From assembly GCA_002423155.1 (NCBI GenBank), contig DIUV01000053.1, positions 145-16,729 of the forward strand: a stretch of DNA of 16,585 nt. The letters run 5' to 3'. Made by a program: the position numbers and the translations under genes. Positions 1 to 7,155 of the stretch are shown here, piece after piece. The number at the start of each line of letters is the position of its first letter. Position 1 is the first letter of the stretch. The notes under the pieces are model-generated. The model was not told the origin of the DNA and did no database searches. It was given only the letters and a program-made list of their open reading frames with translations. The DNA is from Alphaproteobacteria bacterium UBA6149. Lineage in GTDB: Bacteria; Pseudomonadota; Alphaproteobacteria; Rickettsiales; UBA998.

Positions 1-29
1 CCCCGCACAAGGCGGGGATGACGACTGAG
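1..29. repeat. Palindromic repeat remnant at window edge
   Basis: A 6-bp GC stem (CCCCGC/GCGGGG, positions 1-6 and 12-17) with a 5-base loop is followed by ATGACGACTG. It looks like the right half of a dispersed intergenic palindrome whose left half would lie outside the window. A similar half (GTCGTCATTCCCG) appears around 16264-16276. The GC-rich stem contrasts with the AT-rich surroundings. It lies downstream of the gene ending at 101 and could also act as a 3' hairpin for it, but no T-run follows. Confidence 0.5.
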
Positions 30-100
30 AGATTGTATTGTTTTATTTATATCTCAATATATAACAACATTGTTAATAGCAATATCTTGTAGAGTGAATT

Positions 101-712
101 CTAAGATAAATACATCTTTGCTTTATCCATGGCTATATTTAATTCTAATATAGCATTCTCATCATCACTAACCGATTTTGCCCGATAACGATAAATTGCG
201 TGCGCATCTTCCAAAGTTGCACTGGGTCCTATTCCTAAATCTAACATCCATTGTGGCAGATTGCTTGTAGAGTAACTTAAAGCTTCATTGCTAACATCTT
301 CTTTTACTACATCACAATGTTGGCTCAATAAAGTTTTCATGGGCATTCCCGTATATTGTTCAATATTTCGATAAGAACGAATTATTAAATGCAGAGAATA
401 AATATTTTGTTCGAGCAATGACCAACTATCACAAACCAGCAAAAATACATGACCATCAATTTTTATCTGTAAGCTAGCACCAGTTTGAATGCCCACTTGT
501 TTGCGTAAACGAGGGCTGGTGATAAATTCGTAGTTCGTAAAAACCGTCGCCGCAGAAGCTTGCAGATGGTTTATTTCATCCGCCAAATAGCGCAATGCTT
601 CGTCAATAGTCAAATTGCGCGGAAACAAAGTCTGATCATTTTTTAAGGAACTAAGTCCTTTACGCTTCCAATTTGCTGGAAGTTTGAATGGTGTGCTGAA
701 CTTTATTTCCAT
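101..712 (-). CDS. Hypothetical protein with degenerate C-terminal J-like domain
   Basis: The 203-residue protein resembles, from memory, a family of plasmid/phage-associated 'J domain-containing' proteins. Family-like traits are an N-terminal 'P.NW.R' segment (residues 12-17), a central alpha/beta region with 'HVFLLVCDSW' (88-97), and a helical 'IIRSYRNIEQYTG' segment (110-122). The C-terminus (about 155-203) matches the layout of a J domain: LGIGPSATLEDA, then a YRYRAK helix, then a final helix LNIAMDKAK. The diagnostic HPD tripeptide is absent, with SVSD in that place, so Hsp70 stimulation is doubtful. No signal peptide or membrane segment is seen. The start at 712 lies directly beside the inverted-repeat element at 714-878, and the only Shine-Dalgarno-like AGG (717-719 on the complement) belongs to that element's end. 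The gene follows ccmF on the same strand but is unrelated to cytochrome c maturation. Function is unknown. Confidence 0.75.
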   Translation of the reverse strand: MEIKFSTPFKLPANWKRKGLSSLKNDQTLFPRNLTIDEALRYLADEINHLQASAATVFTNYEFITSPRLRKQVGIQTGASLQIKIDGHVFLLVCDSWSLLEQNIYSLHLIIRSYRNIEQYTGMPMKTLLSQHCDVVKEDVSNEALSYSTSNLPQWMLDLGIGPSATLEDAHAIYRYRAKSVSDDENAILELNIAMDKAKMYLS

Positions 713-713
713 A

Positions 714-878
714 TATACCTAAACTAAATGATTTTGCGGATTTTCTACACTGCGATATTTAGCCAACTAATAACAGGAAAAAGCTTGAAATAGCAATAAG
801 TATTACTGCGCTTTTTCCTGTTATTAGTTGACAAAATATCTTGGTATAAAATCCGCAAAATCATTTGGTTTAGGTATA
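714..878. mobile_element. MITE-like long inverted repeat
   Basis: Two arms of about 70 bases (714-784 and 810-878) are near-perfect inverted copies around a 25-base centre. Both outer ends read TATACCTAAAC inward, and AAATGATTTTGCGGATTTT and AACTAATAACAGGAAAAAGC are shared exactly between the arms. Mismatches cluster around 750-765 (right-arm counterpart about 830-845). The ends begin with TA/TATA, which fits a TA target duplication as made by Tc1/mariner-IS630 type transposases, so a non-autonomous MITE is the best reading. There is no coding capacity. Its right end overlaps the last codons of ccmF and supplies the TAA, and its left end abuts the start codon of the gene at 101-712. A transcript would fold into a very long hairpin that could end or process the ccm message. 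Alternatively it is a host-specific intergenic palindrome rather than a transposable element. Confidence 0.7.
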
Positions 879-2798
879 GAATTTCCTAAATAATCGTTCA
901 ATTAAAGATAATCCCCCACCAGATCCAATCATGAATATTCCTACCCACAACCAAAACATCATAGGTGTATTATAGAAGGTTATTCTTGCTATATGGTTAA
1001 TTTCTTTGTCCTCGGAGCCATTTCTTAGCGCGACATATACATCGCTCCACAATGTGCTTTTCAACGCTGCTTCCGTAGTTTCCGTTTTGCGTGCGGAAAA
1101 AAGCCTCCGCTCGGGAATTAATTGGTATTTTTCTCCACTTTGAGTGGTGACATTAAGATATACGCGTGAGCTGGTATAATTTTCTGCTTGTTTTTGTTCA
1201 AAACCAACATAATTCAAAGAAAATCCATCTATTTGTATGGTTTCCCCTTTTTTTATTTCTAGCTCTTGCTCAAATTTCAGCAAGCTTGAGCAAGTTATTG
1301 CCAAAACTACTAGCCCCAAACCAAAATGCGCTACTCCCATCCCCAGATTACTTGTGTTGAATTTACGTACTGCAATTACGGTGCCCAATAATAACCACAC
1401 ACCTAATCCCACCCCAATAAATAGCCACCAGGATTTATTATCACTCATACTAAATAATATTAACCAAGCAGCCAAGACCGCCAATATAGCAGGAAATAAT
1501 TCTTTTAAGCTTTTGCGCAAATCAGCTTTGCGCCAAGGCAGCACCGCCCCTATACCGCCGAGTAATATCAGCGGCGCCATCAAAGGAAAAAAGGTTTTAT
1601 TATAATAAGGTGCGCCAATACTCACAGGATTGTGCCCCAACAGAGCCTGAGCCAAAGGATAGATAGTTGCTAATAATACGCTGGCGCAGGCGGTTAATAA
1701 AAATACGTTATTAAGCACAATCCCCCCCTCGCGCGAGAGTGGTCTTAGGGTGGAATTTTCTTCTAATTTACTGGCTTTTAGTGCAAATAAACATAATGCG
1801 CCGCCAGTCACTACAAATATATAGCCCAGAATAAAAATTCCGCGTGAGGGGTCGCTGGCAAAACTATGTACCGAAGTGATAATGCCGGAGCGGACTAAAA
1901 ATGTGCCAATCAAGCTCAAAGAAAAAGTGATTATAGATAGCAAAACCACCCAAAACCCAAGTTTTCCACGCTTTTCTAACACGGCATTCGCATGTAACAA
2001 AGCAGTCCCCGATAACCACGGCAATAAAGAGGCGTTTTCCACCGGATCCCAGAACCAATAACCACCCCAGCCCAATTCACGATACGCCCACCAACTACCT
2101 AGCCCAATACCAAAACTTAAAAAGCACCAAGGAATTAAAATCCACGGGCGCATTATTTTCGCCGCATCGCGCGATATTTTTCCATGGATTAACAAGGCTA
2201 CACCAATGGAAAATGCCATGCCCGAACCAACATAACCCATATATAACATCGGCGGATGCATGGCTAAACCAATATCTTGTAACAAAGGATTAAGCCCATT
2301 ACCTTCAAATGGGGGTAGGGCAATGCGCATAAAAGGATTAGAGGTAAAGAGTAAAAAAGCTAATAAACCCGCCTGAATAAATCCGTGGATAGCAAGCGCG
2401 GTAACCTTGAAGCCCTCTCCCTCTGGGAGAGGGGTGGGTGAGGGAATTATATTAACAGGTGAGGATAATCTTTTTAAATAAAAAGAAAAAACCGCACCAT
2501 AACCGCCTAAAATCCATAGCCATAACAACATCGAACCTTCATGATTCGCCCAAGCAGCGGATATTTTATAAAGCAGCGGTTTTTCGGTATGGGAGTTTAA
2601 GGCAACGATATTAACGCTGAAATCTGAGTTTATAAAACAAATTTCCAAACATAAAAATGCCAAACTAATGAAAATAAATTGGCAGCGAGTGGCGTAAACA
2701 ACCAACTGCTTTTCTTTTTCGAAAAAAATCATTCCTGCTTGCAATAAGGCAAACATAAAAGCAAAAATCAGGGATAAGAGACCAATTTCTGCTATCAT
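870..2798 (-). CDS. ccmF: Cytochrome c heme lyase subunit CcmF
   Basis: CcmF is the large membrane protein of the System I cytochrome c maturation pathway. It receives heme from holo-CcmE and attaches it to apocytochrome c. At 642 residues it is close to the usual 640-660. Visible hallmarks are WANHEGSM (83-90), HPPMLYMGY (181-189, conserved His), the tryptophan-rich WWD region from GSWWAYRELGWGGYWFWDP (about 234-252), and SREGGIVLNN in the second half. Many hydrophobic spans run through the protein, including one close to the C-terminus. The ATG overlaps the ccmE stop as ATGA, implying coupled translation. Two oddities stand out. Residues 119-129 (PSPTPLPEGEG) are encoded by a palindromic repeat found again at 16390. 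The final residues Y-T-stop come from the end of the inverted repeat at 714-878. ccmH, a frequent downstream neighbour, does not follow. Confidence 0.97.
   Translation of the reverse strand: MIAEIGLLSLIFAFMFALLQAGMIFFEKEKQLVVYATRCQFIFISLAFLCLEICFINSDFSVNIVALNSHTEKPLLYKISAAWANHEGSMLLWLWILGGYGAVFSFYLKRLSSPVNIIPSPTPLPEGEGFKVTALAIHGFIQAGLLAFLLFTSNPFMRIALPPFEGNGLNPLLQDIGLAMHPPMLYMGYVGSGMAFSIGVALLIHGKISRDAAKIMRPWILIPWCFLSFGIGLGSWWAYRELGWGGYWFWDPVENASLLPWLSGTALLHANAVLEKRGKLGFWVVLLSIITFSLSLIGTFLVRSGIITSVHSFASDPSRGIFILGYIFVVTGGALCLFALKASKLEENSTLRPLSREGGIVLNNVFLLTACASVLLATIYPLAQALLGHNPVSIGAPYYNKTFFPLMAPLILLGGIGAVLPWRKADLRKSLKELFPAILAVLAAWLILFSMSDNKSWWLFIGVGLGVWLLLGTVIAVRKFNTSNLGMGVAHFGLGLVVLAITCSSLLKFEQELEIKKGETIQIDGFSLNYVGFEQKQAENYTSSRVYLNVTTQSGEKYQLIPERRLFSARKTETTEAALKSTLWSDVYVALRNGSEDKEINHIARITFYNTPMMFWLWVGIFMIGSGGGLSLIERLFRKFYT
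2413..2445. repeat. GC-rich palindromic repeat inside ccmF
   Basis: A 9-bp perfect stem, CCCTCTCCC (2413-2421) and GGGAGAGGG (2425-2433), has a TCT loop and is followed by GTGGGTGAGGGA. The same unit with a TTT loop occurs at 16390-16423 in intergenic DNA. On the ccmF strand it is translated in frame as PSPTPLPEGEG in a loop between membrane segments, so the open frame was kept. This parallels the known in-frame Rickettsia palindromic elements, though the sequence family differs. Confidence 0.8.
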
Positions 2799-3256
2799 TT
2801 TGTGACCTTATCAGGCGTAATCTTATCATCTTTCCACTGCCCAGAAGCTTTCAGGGCTTTTACCACCTCGGGCGGCATATATTTTTCATCATGCTTTGCT
2901 AAGACACGAGTTGCTTTAAATTGATTATCCGCTTGCAAATGTCCCTCCGCAACTACGCCTTGTCCTTCACGAAACAAGGAAGGTATTTCCCCCTCGTAAC
3001 TAACGGCTATTTTATTACGTAAATCCGTTACAAAAAAAGTGATATGCTTGCCGCGAACGCCTTGAATAGAGCCAGCCTCCACCAGCCCGCCAATGCGCAC
3101 CGCTTTTTCCAACGCGGGGGGATTGGTTTTTATATCAGTAGGAGAATAGAAAAAAACCAGATTATCCCGAAAAGCGCTCAATACTAAAGACACCGCAACG
3201 CTCAGCAATAGCAACCCTACTAACAAAAATATAAGTCGTTGTTTTTTAGGAGTCAT
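2795..3256 (-). CDS. ccmE: Periplasmic heme chaperone CcmE
   Basis: CcmE binds heme covalently in the periplasm and hands it to CcmF. The 153-residue product has a basic cytoplasmic start (MTPKKQR), one N-terminal membrane anchor (about residues 8-28), an OB-fold beta domain (about 35-120, with RIGGLVEAGS and VTD), and the heme-binding motif LAKHDEKYMPPEV, in which His122 is the covalent attachment residue and Tyr126 an axial ligand in the family. I chose the ATG at 3254-3256 because the protein then starts with the family's usual short basic segment. An in-frame ATG 36 bases upstream would add 12 unlikely residues inside ccmD. The gene overlaps ccmD by 11 bases upstream and ccmF by 4 bases downstream, so the three are translated as one operon. 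Confidence 0.96.
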   Translation of the reverse strand: MTPKKQRLIFLLVGLLLLSVAVSLVLSAFRDNLVFFYSPTDIKTNPPALEKAVRIGGLVEAGSIQGVRGKHITFFVTDLRNKIAVSYEGEIPSLFREGQGVVAEGHLQADNQFKATRVLAKHDEKYMPPEVVKALKASGQWKDDKITPDKVTK

Positions 3257-3392
3257 GTTCCGACCGCATCTGTGCCAATTTTTGCTGTGCACGCCGTAAA
3301 TTACGTAAAATAACCACTGCCATCCCCACCATAACCACCGAAGTTATGAGATAGCTGAACAAAACGTAATATTTTAAAGGGTCACTAAACAT
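3246..3392 (-). CDS. ccmD: Heme exporter protein CcmD (small membrane protein)
   Basis: This short gene encodes 48 residues starting MFSDPLKYYV. A single membrane helix (about residues 10-29) is followed by a basic, charged tail (LRRAQQKLAQMRSEHDS). Length, topology and an aromatic-rich start match CcmD, the small protein that in the family helps release holo-CcmE from the CcmABC heme-loading complex. The TAA stop at 3246-3248 lies inside ccmE, giving an 11-base overlap. The identity rests mainly on context and topology, because CcmD proteins are poorly conserved. ccmABC are not in the window. It is the first gene of the ccmD-ccmE-ccmF set, and no strong Shine-Dalgarno is seen (GGCAAG just before the ATG). 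Confidence 0.88.
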   Translation of the reverse strand: MFSDPLKYYVLFSYLITSVVMVGMAVVILRNLRRAQQKLAQMRSEHDS

Positions 3393-3420
3393 CTTGCCGT
3401 TTTTTATCGCATTACTTATG

Positions 3421-3480
3421 TTGATACAAGTGTAGTTATAGTTTTTTTGTGATTGCGATTTGTATCAAATGTGATATAAT
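3421..3480 (+). promoter_or_regulatory. Promoter with inverted-repeat operator for RelE-like toxin-antitoxin operon
   Basis: The -10 hexamer TATAAT is perfect (3475-3480), with a -35-like TTGCGA (3453-3458) 16 bases upstream. A 9-bp perfect inverted repeat, TTGATACAA (3421-3429) and TTGTATCAA (3460-3468), places one arm between -35 and -10. That is where a repressor such as the HTH antitoxin of this operon would block RNA polymerase. The other arm is closer to ccmD, so binding might also affect that divergent operon. The hexamers and repeat are seen directly; the regulation is inferred. Confidence 0.6.
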
Positions 3481-3504
3481 AGGAGTGTGAGTGGAAGTGA
3501 TTAT

Positions 3505-3819
3505 ATGGAAGTAATAGTGAATTATCGCAAGCCATTTGTGCAATTTGTGAAAAAACAGCATAAATGCTTTAAATTAGTTATAGGATATGAAGTAGAGCGT
3601 ATTTGTGACGACATTTATATCGGCGAATTAAAAGTTGGAGATTTGTCTGGCGTTCGTGTGCATAAGTTTCGGTTTGAAAAAAATGAATATCTAATTGCTT
3701 ACTATGTAGATGTATCTACCAACCTAATATCTACAGAAATAGAATTTATTAATCTGGATTTTTATAAAATTGGCGTACATGAAAAGTTTTATGAAGAACT
3801 AAAAAAATATCTAAAATAG
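3505..3819 (+). CDS. RelE/ParE-family toxin
   Basis: The 104-residue protein has the small alpha/beta layout of RelE-superfamily toxins. A strand segment DIYIGELKVGDLSGVRVHKFRF is followed by further strands (YLIAYYVD, EIEFINLDFYKIG) and ends VHEKFYEELKKYLK. The pattern 'GdL.GvrVHKF...eYLiAY...iGvHEnFY.dLK' is one I know from a RelE-like toxin group. Such toxins usually cut mRNA or otherwise block translation; the target here is not shown. I prefer the ATG at 3505, with GGAAG 7 bases upstream. A GTG at 3487 in the same frame has AGGAG only one base ahead of it, too close to serve. The toxin comes first and its antitoxin follows 15 bases later, the reverse of the commonest order. The promoter and operator lie at 3421-3480. 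Confidence 0.82.
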   Translation: MEVIVNYRKPFVQFVKKQHKCFKLVIGYEVERICDDIYIGELKVGDLSGVRVHKFRFEKNEYLIAYYVDVSTNLISTEIEFINLDFYKIGVHEKFYEELKKYLK

Positions 3820-3834
3820 CAGGAGAATATAATT

Positions 3835-4182
3835 ATGATAACCACAGAACATATAACCGCAGAGCATATATTCTCTCAATTGCGAGTTATACCATTGTCA
3901 GAACGAACTAAGTTTTTTAATATACTCGCTAAACATGCTTTTGATTATAATGATGATTGCGATGATAATTTGACTCACGAAGAATTATTTGGTGATTTAA
4001 AAGACGCAAAATTTACAGCTAAAGAGGCAATTAGTTTTCTGGAAATATCTCCAGCAACTTTTCGTCGCTATATCAAAGACGGTAAAATTTCTGCTATTTT
4101 AGAAGTTGGTACAAGTCATTTTTATGGTAGAGATGATTTGTATAGGCTAAAAAAAGCCATCAACTTACTAAAAAATAAATAG
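3835..4182 (+). CDS. HTH antitoxin of RelE-like module
   Basis: The 115-residue protein has two parts. The N-terminal helical segment TAEHIFSQLRVIPLSERTKFF (residues about 8-28), with an acidic linker and THEELFGDLKDAKF, would hold the toxin. The C-terminal helix-turn-helix of excisionase/MerR type (FTAKEAISFLEISPATFRRYIKDGKI, about 60-85) is the DNA-binding part. This combination is typical of antitoxins paired with the RelE-like group encoded just upstream. AGGAG at 3820-3824 precedes the ATG by 10 bases. The protein probably neutralises the toxin and represses the operon by binding the inverted repeat at 3421-3468. The next gene starts 17 bases downstream on the same strand and could share the transcript. 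Confidence 0.82.
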   Translation: MITTEHITAEHIFSQLRVIPLSERTKFFNILAKHAFDYNDDCDDNLTHEELFGDLKDAKFTAKEAISFLEISPATFRRYIKDGKISAILEVGTSHFYGRDDLYRLKKAINLLKNK

Positions 4183-4199
4183 GCAAGAAAAACCCCAAA

Positions 4200-5033
4200 A
4201 TGCACCATTTAAAAAAACTAGAATCCGAGAGTATATATATATTGCGTGAAGCGGTTAATCGCATTCCTAATATTGCCATGCTCTGGTCGTTTGGTAAAGA
4301 CTCTAACCTGATGATTTACCTAGCGCGCAAAGCTTTTTTTGGGCGTGTTCCGTTTCCGTTGGTGCATTGCGACACCGAACTGGAAATGCCTGAAGTTTAC
4401 GCTTTCCGCGATAAATATGCAAAAGAATGGGGCGTAGATTTGATTTCGTGGAAATGTCCGCCCTTAGAAGCGACAGACCCCAGCCTGCCGCCTGCTGCTC
4501 GCGTGGCGGCTCGTAAAACTTTAGGTTTAAAAGAAATTCAGGATAAAAAAGGCTTCAAAGGGATTATTGCAGGAATTCGTCGGGACGAAGAGGGCACTCG
4601 CGCAAAAGAACGGGTATTTAGCCCACGGGGAGAAGCAGGTAATTGGGACGTAAAAGAACAACCACCCGAATTTTGGGGACAATATAAAACCAGTTTTCCC
4701 GATGAAGTTTCCCTGCGTATTCATCCTTTATTACATTGGACTGAACTAAATGTTTGGGAATATATAAAGCAAGAAAACATCCCTATAGTTCCGCTTTATT
4801 ATGCTAAAGAATATCATGAGTTTGAAGGAAGAGAGTTTGGCGGCAAAAAAATGCGCTTTCGTTCTTTGGGAGAACGTGGCATTACTTGGCCATTAGAAAG
4901 TGACGCGGACGATATTGATAAAATAATTTTAGAGCTAAAAACTACTAAAATATCAGAACGTTCAGGGCGTCCCATGGGTGCAGATGAGGATGAAAGTAGT
5001 TTTGAGCGTTTACGAGCAGCAGGATATATGTAA
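4200..5033 (+). CDS. cysD: CysD-type sulfate adenylyltransferase subunit 2-like protein
   Basis: The 277-residue protein belongs to the PP-loop ATPase/PAPS reductase superfamily and aligns along its length with CysD, the catalytic subunit that forms adenylylsulfate from ATP and sulfate. Visible features are LESESIYILREA near the start, the PP-loop SFGKDS (30-35), PFPLVHCDTELEMPEVYAFRD (51-71), GGARRDEE-like GIRRDEEGTRAKERVFS (125-141), RIHPLLHWTELNVWEYI (173-189), IVPLYYAKE, and the C-terminal SERSGRP...FERLRAAGYM. It is about 25 residues shorter than E. coli CysD (302). The partner GTPase CysN is not next to it, although the two are normally adjacent. It may therefore work with a distant CysN, or be a CysD paralogue with another adenylation/thiolation role. 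It follows the toxin-antitoxin pair by 17 bases and has no strong Shine-Dalgarno. Confidence 0.85.
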   Translation: MHHLKKLESESIYILREAVNRIPNIAMLWSFGKDSNLMIYLARKAFFGRVPFPLVHCDTELEMPEVYAFRDKYAKEWGVDLISWKCPPLEATDPSLPPAARVAARKTLGLKEIQDKKGFKGIIAGIRRDEEGTRAKERVFSPRGEAGNWDVKEQPPEFWGQYKTSFPDEVSLRIHPLLHWTELNVWEYIKQENIPIVPLYYAKEYHEFEGREFGGKKMRFRSLGERGITWPLESDADDIDKIILELKTTKISERSGRPMGADEDESSFERLRAAGYM

Positions 5034-5094
5034 TATATGATTGCTTATTACTCAAAATACTTAAGAATACGACAAGAATACGGAGAAAATACCA

Positions 5095-7155
5095 ATGCAG
5101 CAGATAATAACGAAACATATAATCTGGATATTAGTAGCAATATTGGGTGCATTTGCGCTGGGTACGGTTGCCCTGCATAAGGGAGAAACTATCAACGCGC
5201 TTTGGCTGGTGGTCGCTTCTACCTGCGTATATTTAATTGGTTATCGTTATTATAGTCTGTTCATATCAGATAAGGTTCTGAAGTTAAATATAAATCGCGT
5301 CACTCCTGCCCATCGTCATAATGATGGGTTGGATTATGTGCCCACTAATAAATTTGTATTATTCGGACATCATTTTGCCGCCATTGCTGGCGCAGGTCCG
5401 TTAGTTGGTCCTGTACTTGCCGCACAAATGGGCTATTTACCGGGAGTATTGTGGCTTTTGGTTGGGGTGGTTTTTGCTGGCGCAGTGCAAGATTTTTGTA
5501 TCCTAGTTTTTTCCTCTCGCCGCGATGGTCGCTCTTTGGGGGATATGATAAAAGGTGAGGTTGGTCACTTAGCAGGGGTGATTGCGCTGGTCGGCATTTT
5601 GATGATTATTGTCGTACTAATCGCCGTACTCGCTTTAGTAGTAGTAAAAGCGCTGGCAGAAAGCCCATGGGGAACTTTCACTGTATTTTCTACGGTTCCC
5701 ATTGCTTTATTTATGGGATTATATCTGCGTTTTATTCGCCCAGGTAAAGTTGGTGAAATATCCGTTATTGGTTTTATTGCTTTAATTGCTTCTATTTTTG
5801 TGGGTGGGCATGTTGCTGCGGATCCTGTGTGGGGACCAAGATTTACCTTTGAGGGAACCCATTTGGCCTTGATGATTATTGGCTATGGTTTCTTTTCGTC
5901 CATCATGCCCGTATGGCTATTGTTAGCTCCGCGTGATTATTTGGCAACTTTTTTGAAAATTGGGACTATTTTAGGTCTAGCATTAGGTATCTTATGGGTT
6001 ATGCCATCGCTTAAAATGCCTGCAGTAACCCAATTTATTGACGGTACTGGTCCTGTATTTGCTGGAAAATTATTTCCGTTTTTGTTCATCACCATTGCTT
6101 GCGGTGCAGTATCTGGCTTTCACTCACTGATTGCTTCGGGAACTACTCCTAAAATGTTGGAAGATGAAACGCAAGCGCGCTTTATTGGTTATGGTGCTAT
6201 GTTGATGGAATCTTTCGTAGCTGTTATGGCATTGATTGCTGCCACCGCTATGGATCCGGGTGAATATTTCGCCCTCAATAGCCCTGCGAGCTTGATTGGA
6301 ACTACGCCAGAATCAGCCGCACAGGTTATTTCTAGTTGGGGATTTGTAATAACTCCTGAAACATTAACCCAAACCGCCAAAGACGTTGGCGAACATTCGA
6401 TTATATCTCGCGCAGGTGGTGCACCTACTTTAGCAGTGGGGATGGCGAAAATTCTCGCCGCCGTATTCACGGGCGATGGCATGATGGCGTTTTTCTATCA
6501 TTTTGCTATTTTGTTTGAGGCATTATTCATCCTTACCACCATTGACTCGGGCACACGTGTAGCTAGATTTATGCTGCATGACTTAATCGGCATGCTTTAT
6601 GCCCCGATGAAACGCACGGATTTTTTACCTACCAATATGGTAACTGCCGCAATTTGCGTAACCGCATGGGGTTATTTCCTCTATCAAGGGGTGATTGATC
6701 CACTCGGCGGTATCAATACTTTATGGCCATTATTTGGTATATCCAACCAGATGTTGGCAGGTATGGCATTAATTTACGCTACGGTAATTCTATTTAAAAT
6801 GAAGCAGGAACGCTATGCATGGGTAACTTTATTCCCAGCTGTGTGGGTGCTAATTTGTACCTTCACTGCAGGCGCAGAAAAACTTTTCCACGCCGACCCA
6901 CGCATTAGCTTCTTAGCGCATGCCAACAAGTTCCAAACTGCCTTAGATGCTGGAACTGTTCTCGCTCCAGCCAAGAGCATTGAAGATATGCACCGCATTG
7001 TTTTCAATGATTATATTGATGCTGGAATGTGTTTGTTCTTTGTGTCAGTAGTGTTGGCAATGGGCTATTTTTCCATAGTCGCAATTATGAAAGCCCTAAA
7101 AGACCCTAACCCAAGCGTACTAGAAATTGATGGTATGGAGGTGAAGAGTGCATAA
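5095..7155 (+). CDS. cstA: CstA family transporter (carbon starvation protein)
   Basis: This 686-residue polytopic inner-membrane protein matches CstA, a family that in E. coli takes up pyruvate and peptides during carbon starvation. Recognisable stretches are HRHNDGLDYVPTNKFVLFGHHFAAIAGAGPLVGP (about 73-105), AGAVQDF, RRDGRSLG, the inner segment GAVSGFHSLIASGTTPK, and GDGMMAFFYHFAILFEALFILTTIDSGTRVARF with WPLFGISNQMLA in the second half. Length is near E. coli CstA (701). The start is supported by GGAG (5082-5085) 9 bases ahead. The stop overlaps the start of the small gene at 7148, a conserved pairing. No convincing separate promoter is seen in the 61 bases after the cysD-like gene. Confidence 0.96.
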   Translation: MQQIITKHIIWILVAILGAFALGTVALHKGETINALWLVVASTCVYLIGYRYYSLFISDKVLKLNINRVTPAHRHNDGLDYVPTNKFVLFGHHFAAIAGAGPLVGPVLAAQMGYLPGVLWLLVGVVFAGAVQDFCILVFSSRRDGRSLGDMIKGEVGHLAGVIALVGILMIIVVLIAVLALVVVKALAESPWGTFTVFSTVPIALFMGLYLRFIRPGKVGEISVIGFIALIASIFVGGHVAADPVWGPRFTFEGTHLALMIIGYGFFSSIMPVWLLLAPRDYLATFLKIGTILGLALGILWVMPSLKMPAVTQFIDGTGPVFAGKLFPFLFITIACGAVSGFHSLIASGTTPKMLEDETQARFIGYGAMLMESFVAVMALIAATAMDPGEYFALNSPASLIGTTPESAAQVISSWGFVITPETLTQTAKDVGEHSIISRAGGAPTLAVGMAKILAAVFTGDGMMAFFYHFAILFEALFILTTIDSGTRVARFMLHDLIGMLYAPMKRTDFLPTNMVTAAICVTAWGYFLYQGVIDPLGGINTLWPLFGISNQMLAGMALIYATVILFKMKQERYAWVTLFPAVWVLICTFTAGAEKLFHADPRISFLAHANKFQTALDAGTVLAPAKSIEDMHRIVFNDYIDAGMCLFFVSVVLAMGYFSIVAIMKALKDPNPSVLEIDGMEVKSA

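Noticed and set aside
2413..2445. Single CRISPR-like repeat
   Set aside because: Only two widely separated copies exist in the window, without regular spacers or cas genes; it is a dispersed palindrome.
3487..3504. GTG at 3487 as start of the RelE-like toxin
   Set aside because: AGGAG lies just one base ahead of it and the predicted transcription start falls at about this position; the ATG at 3505 has GGAAG at a proper distance.
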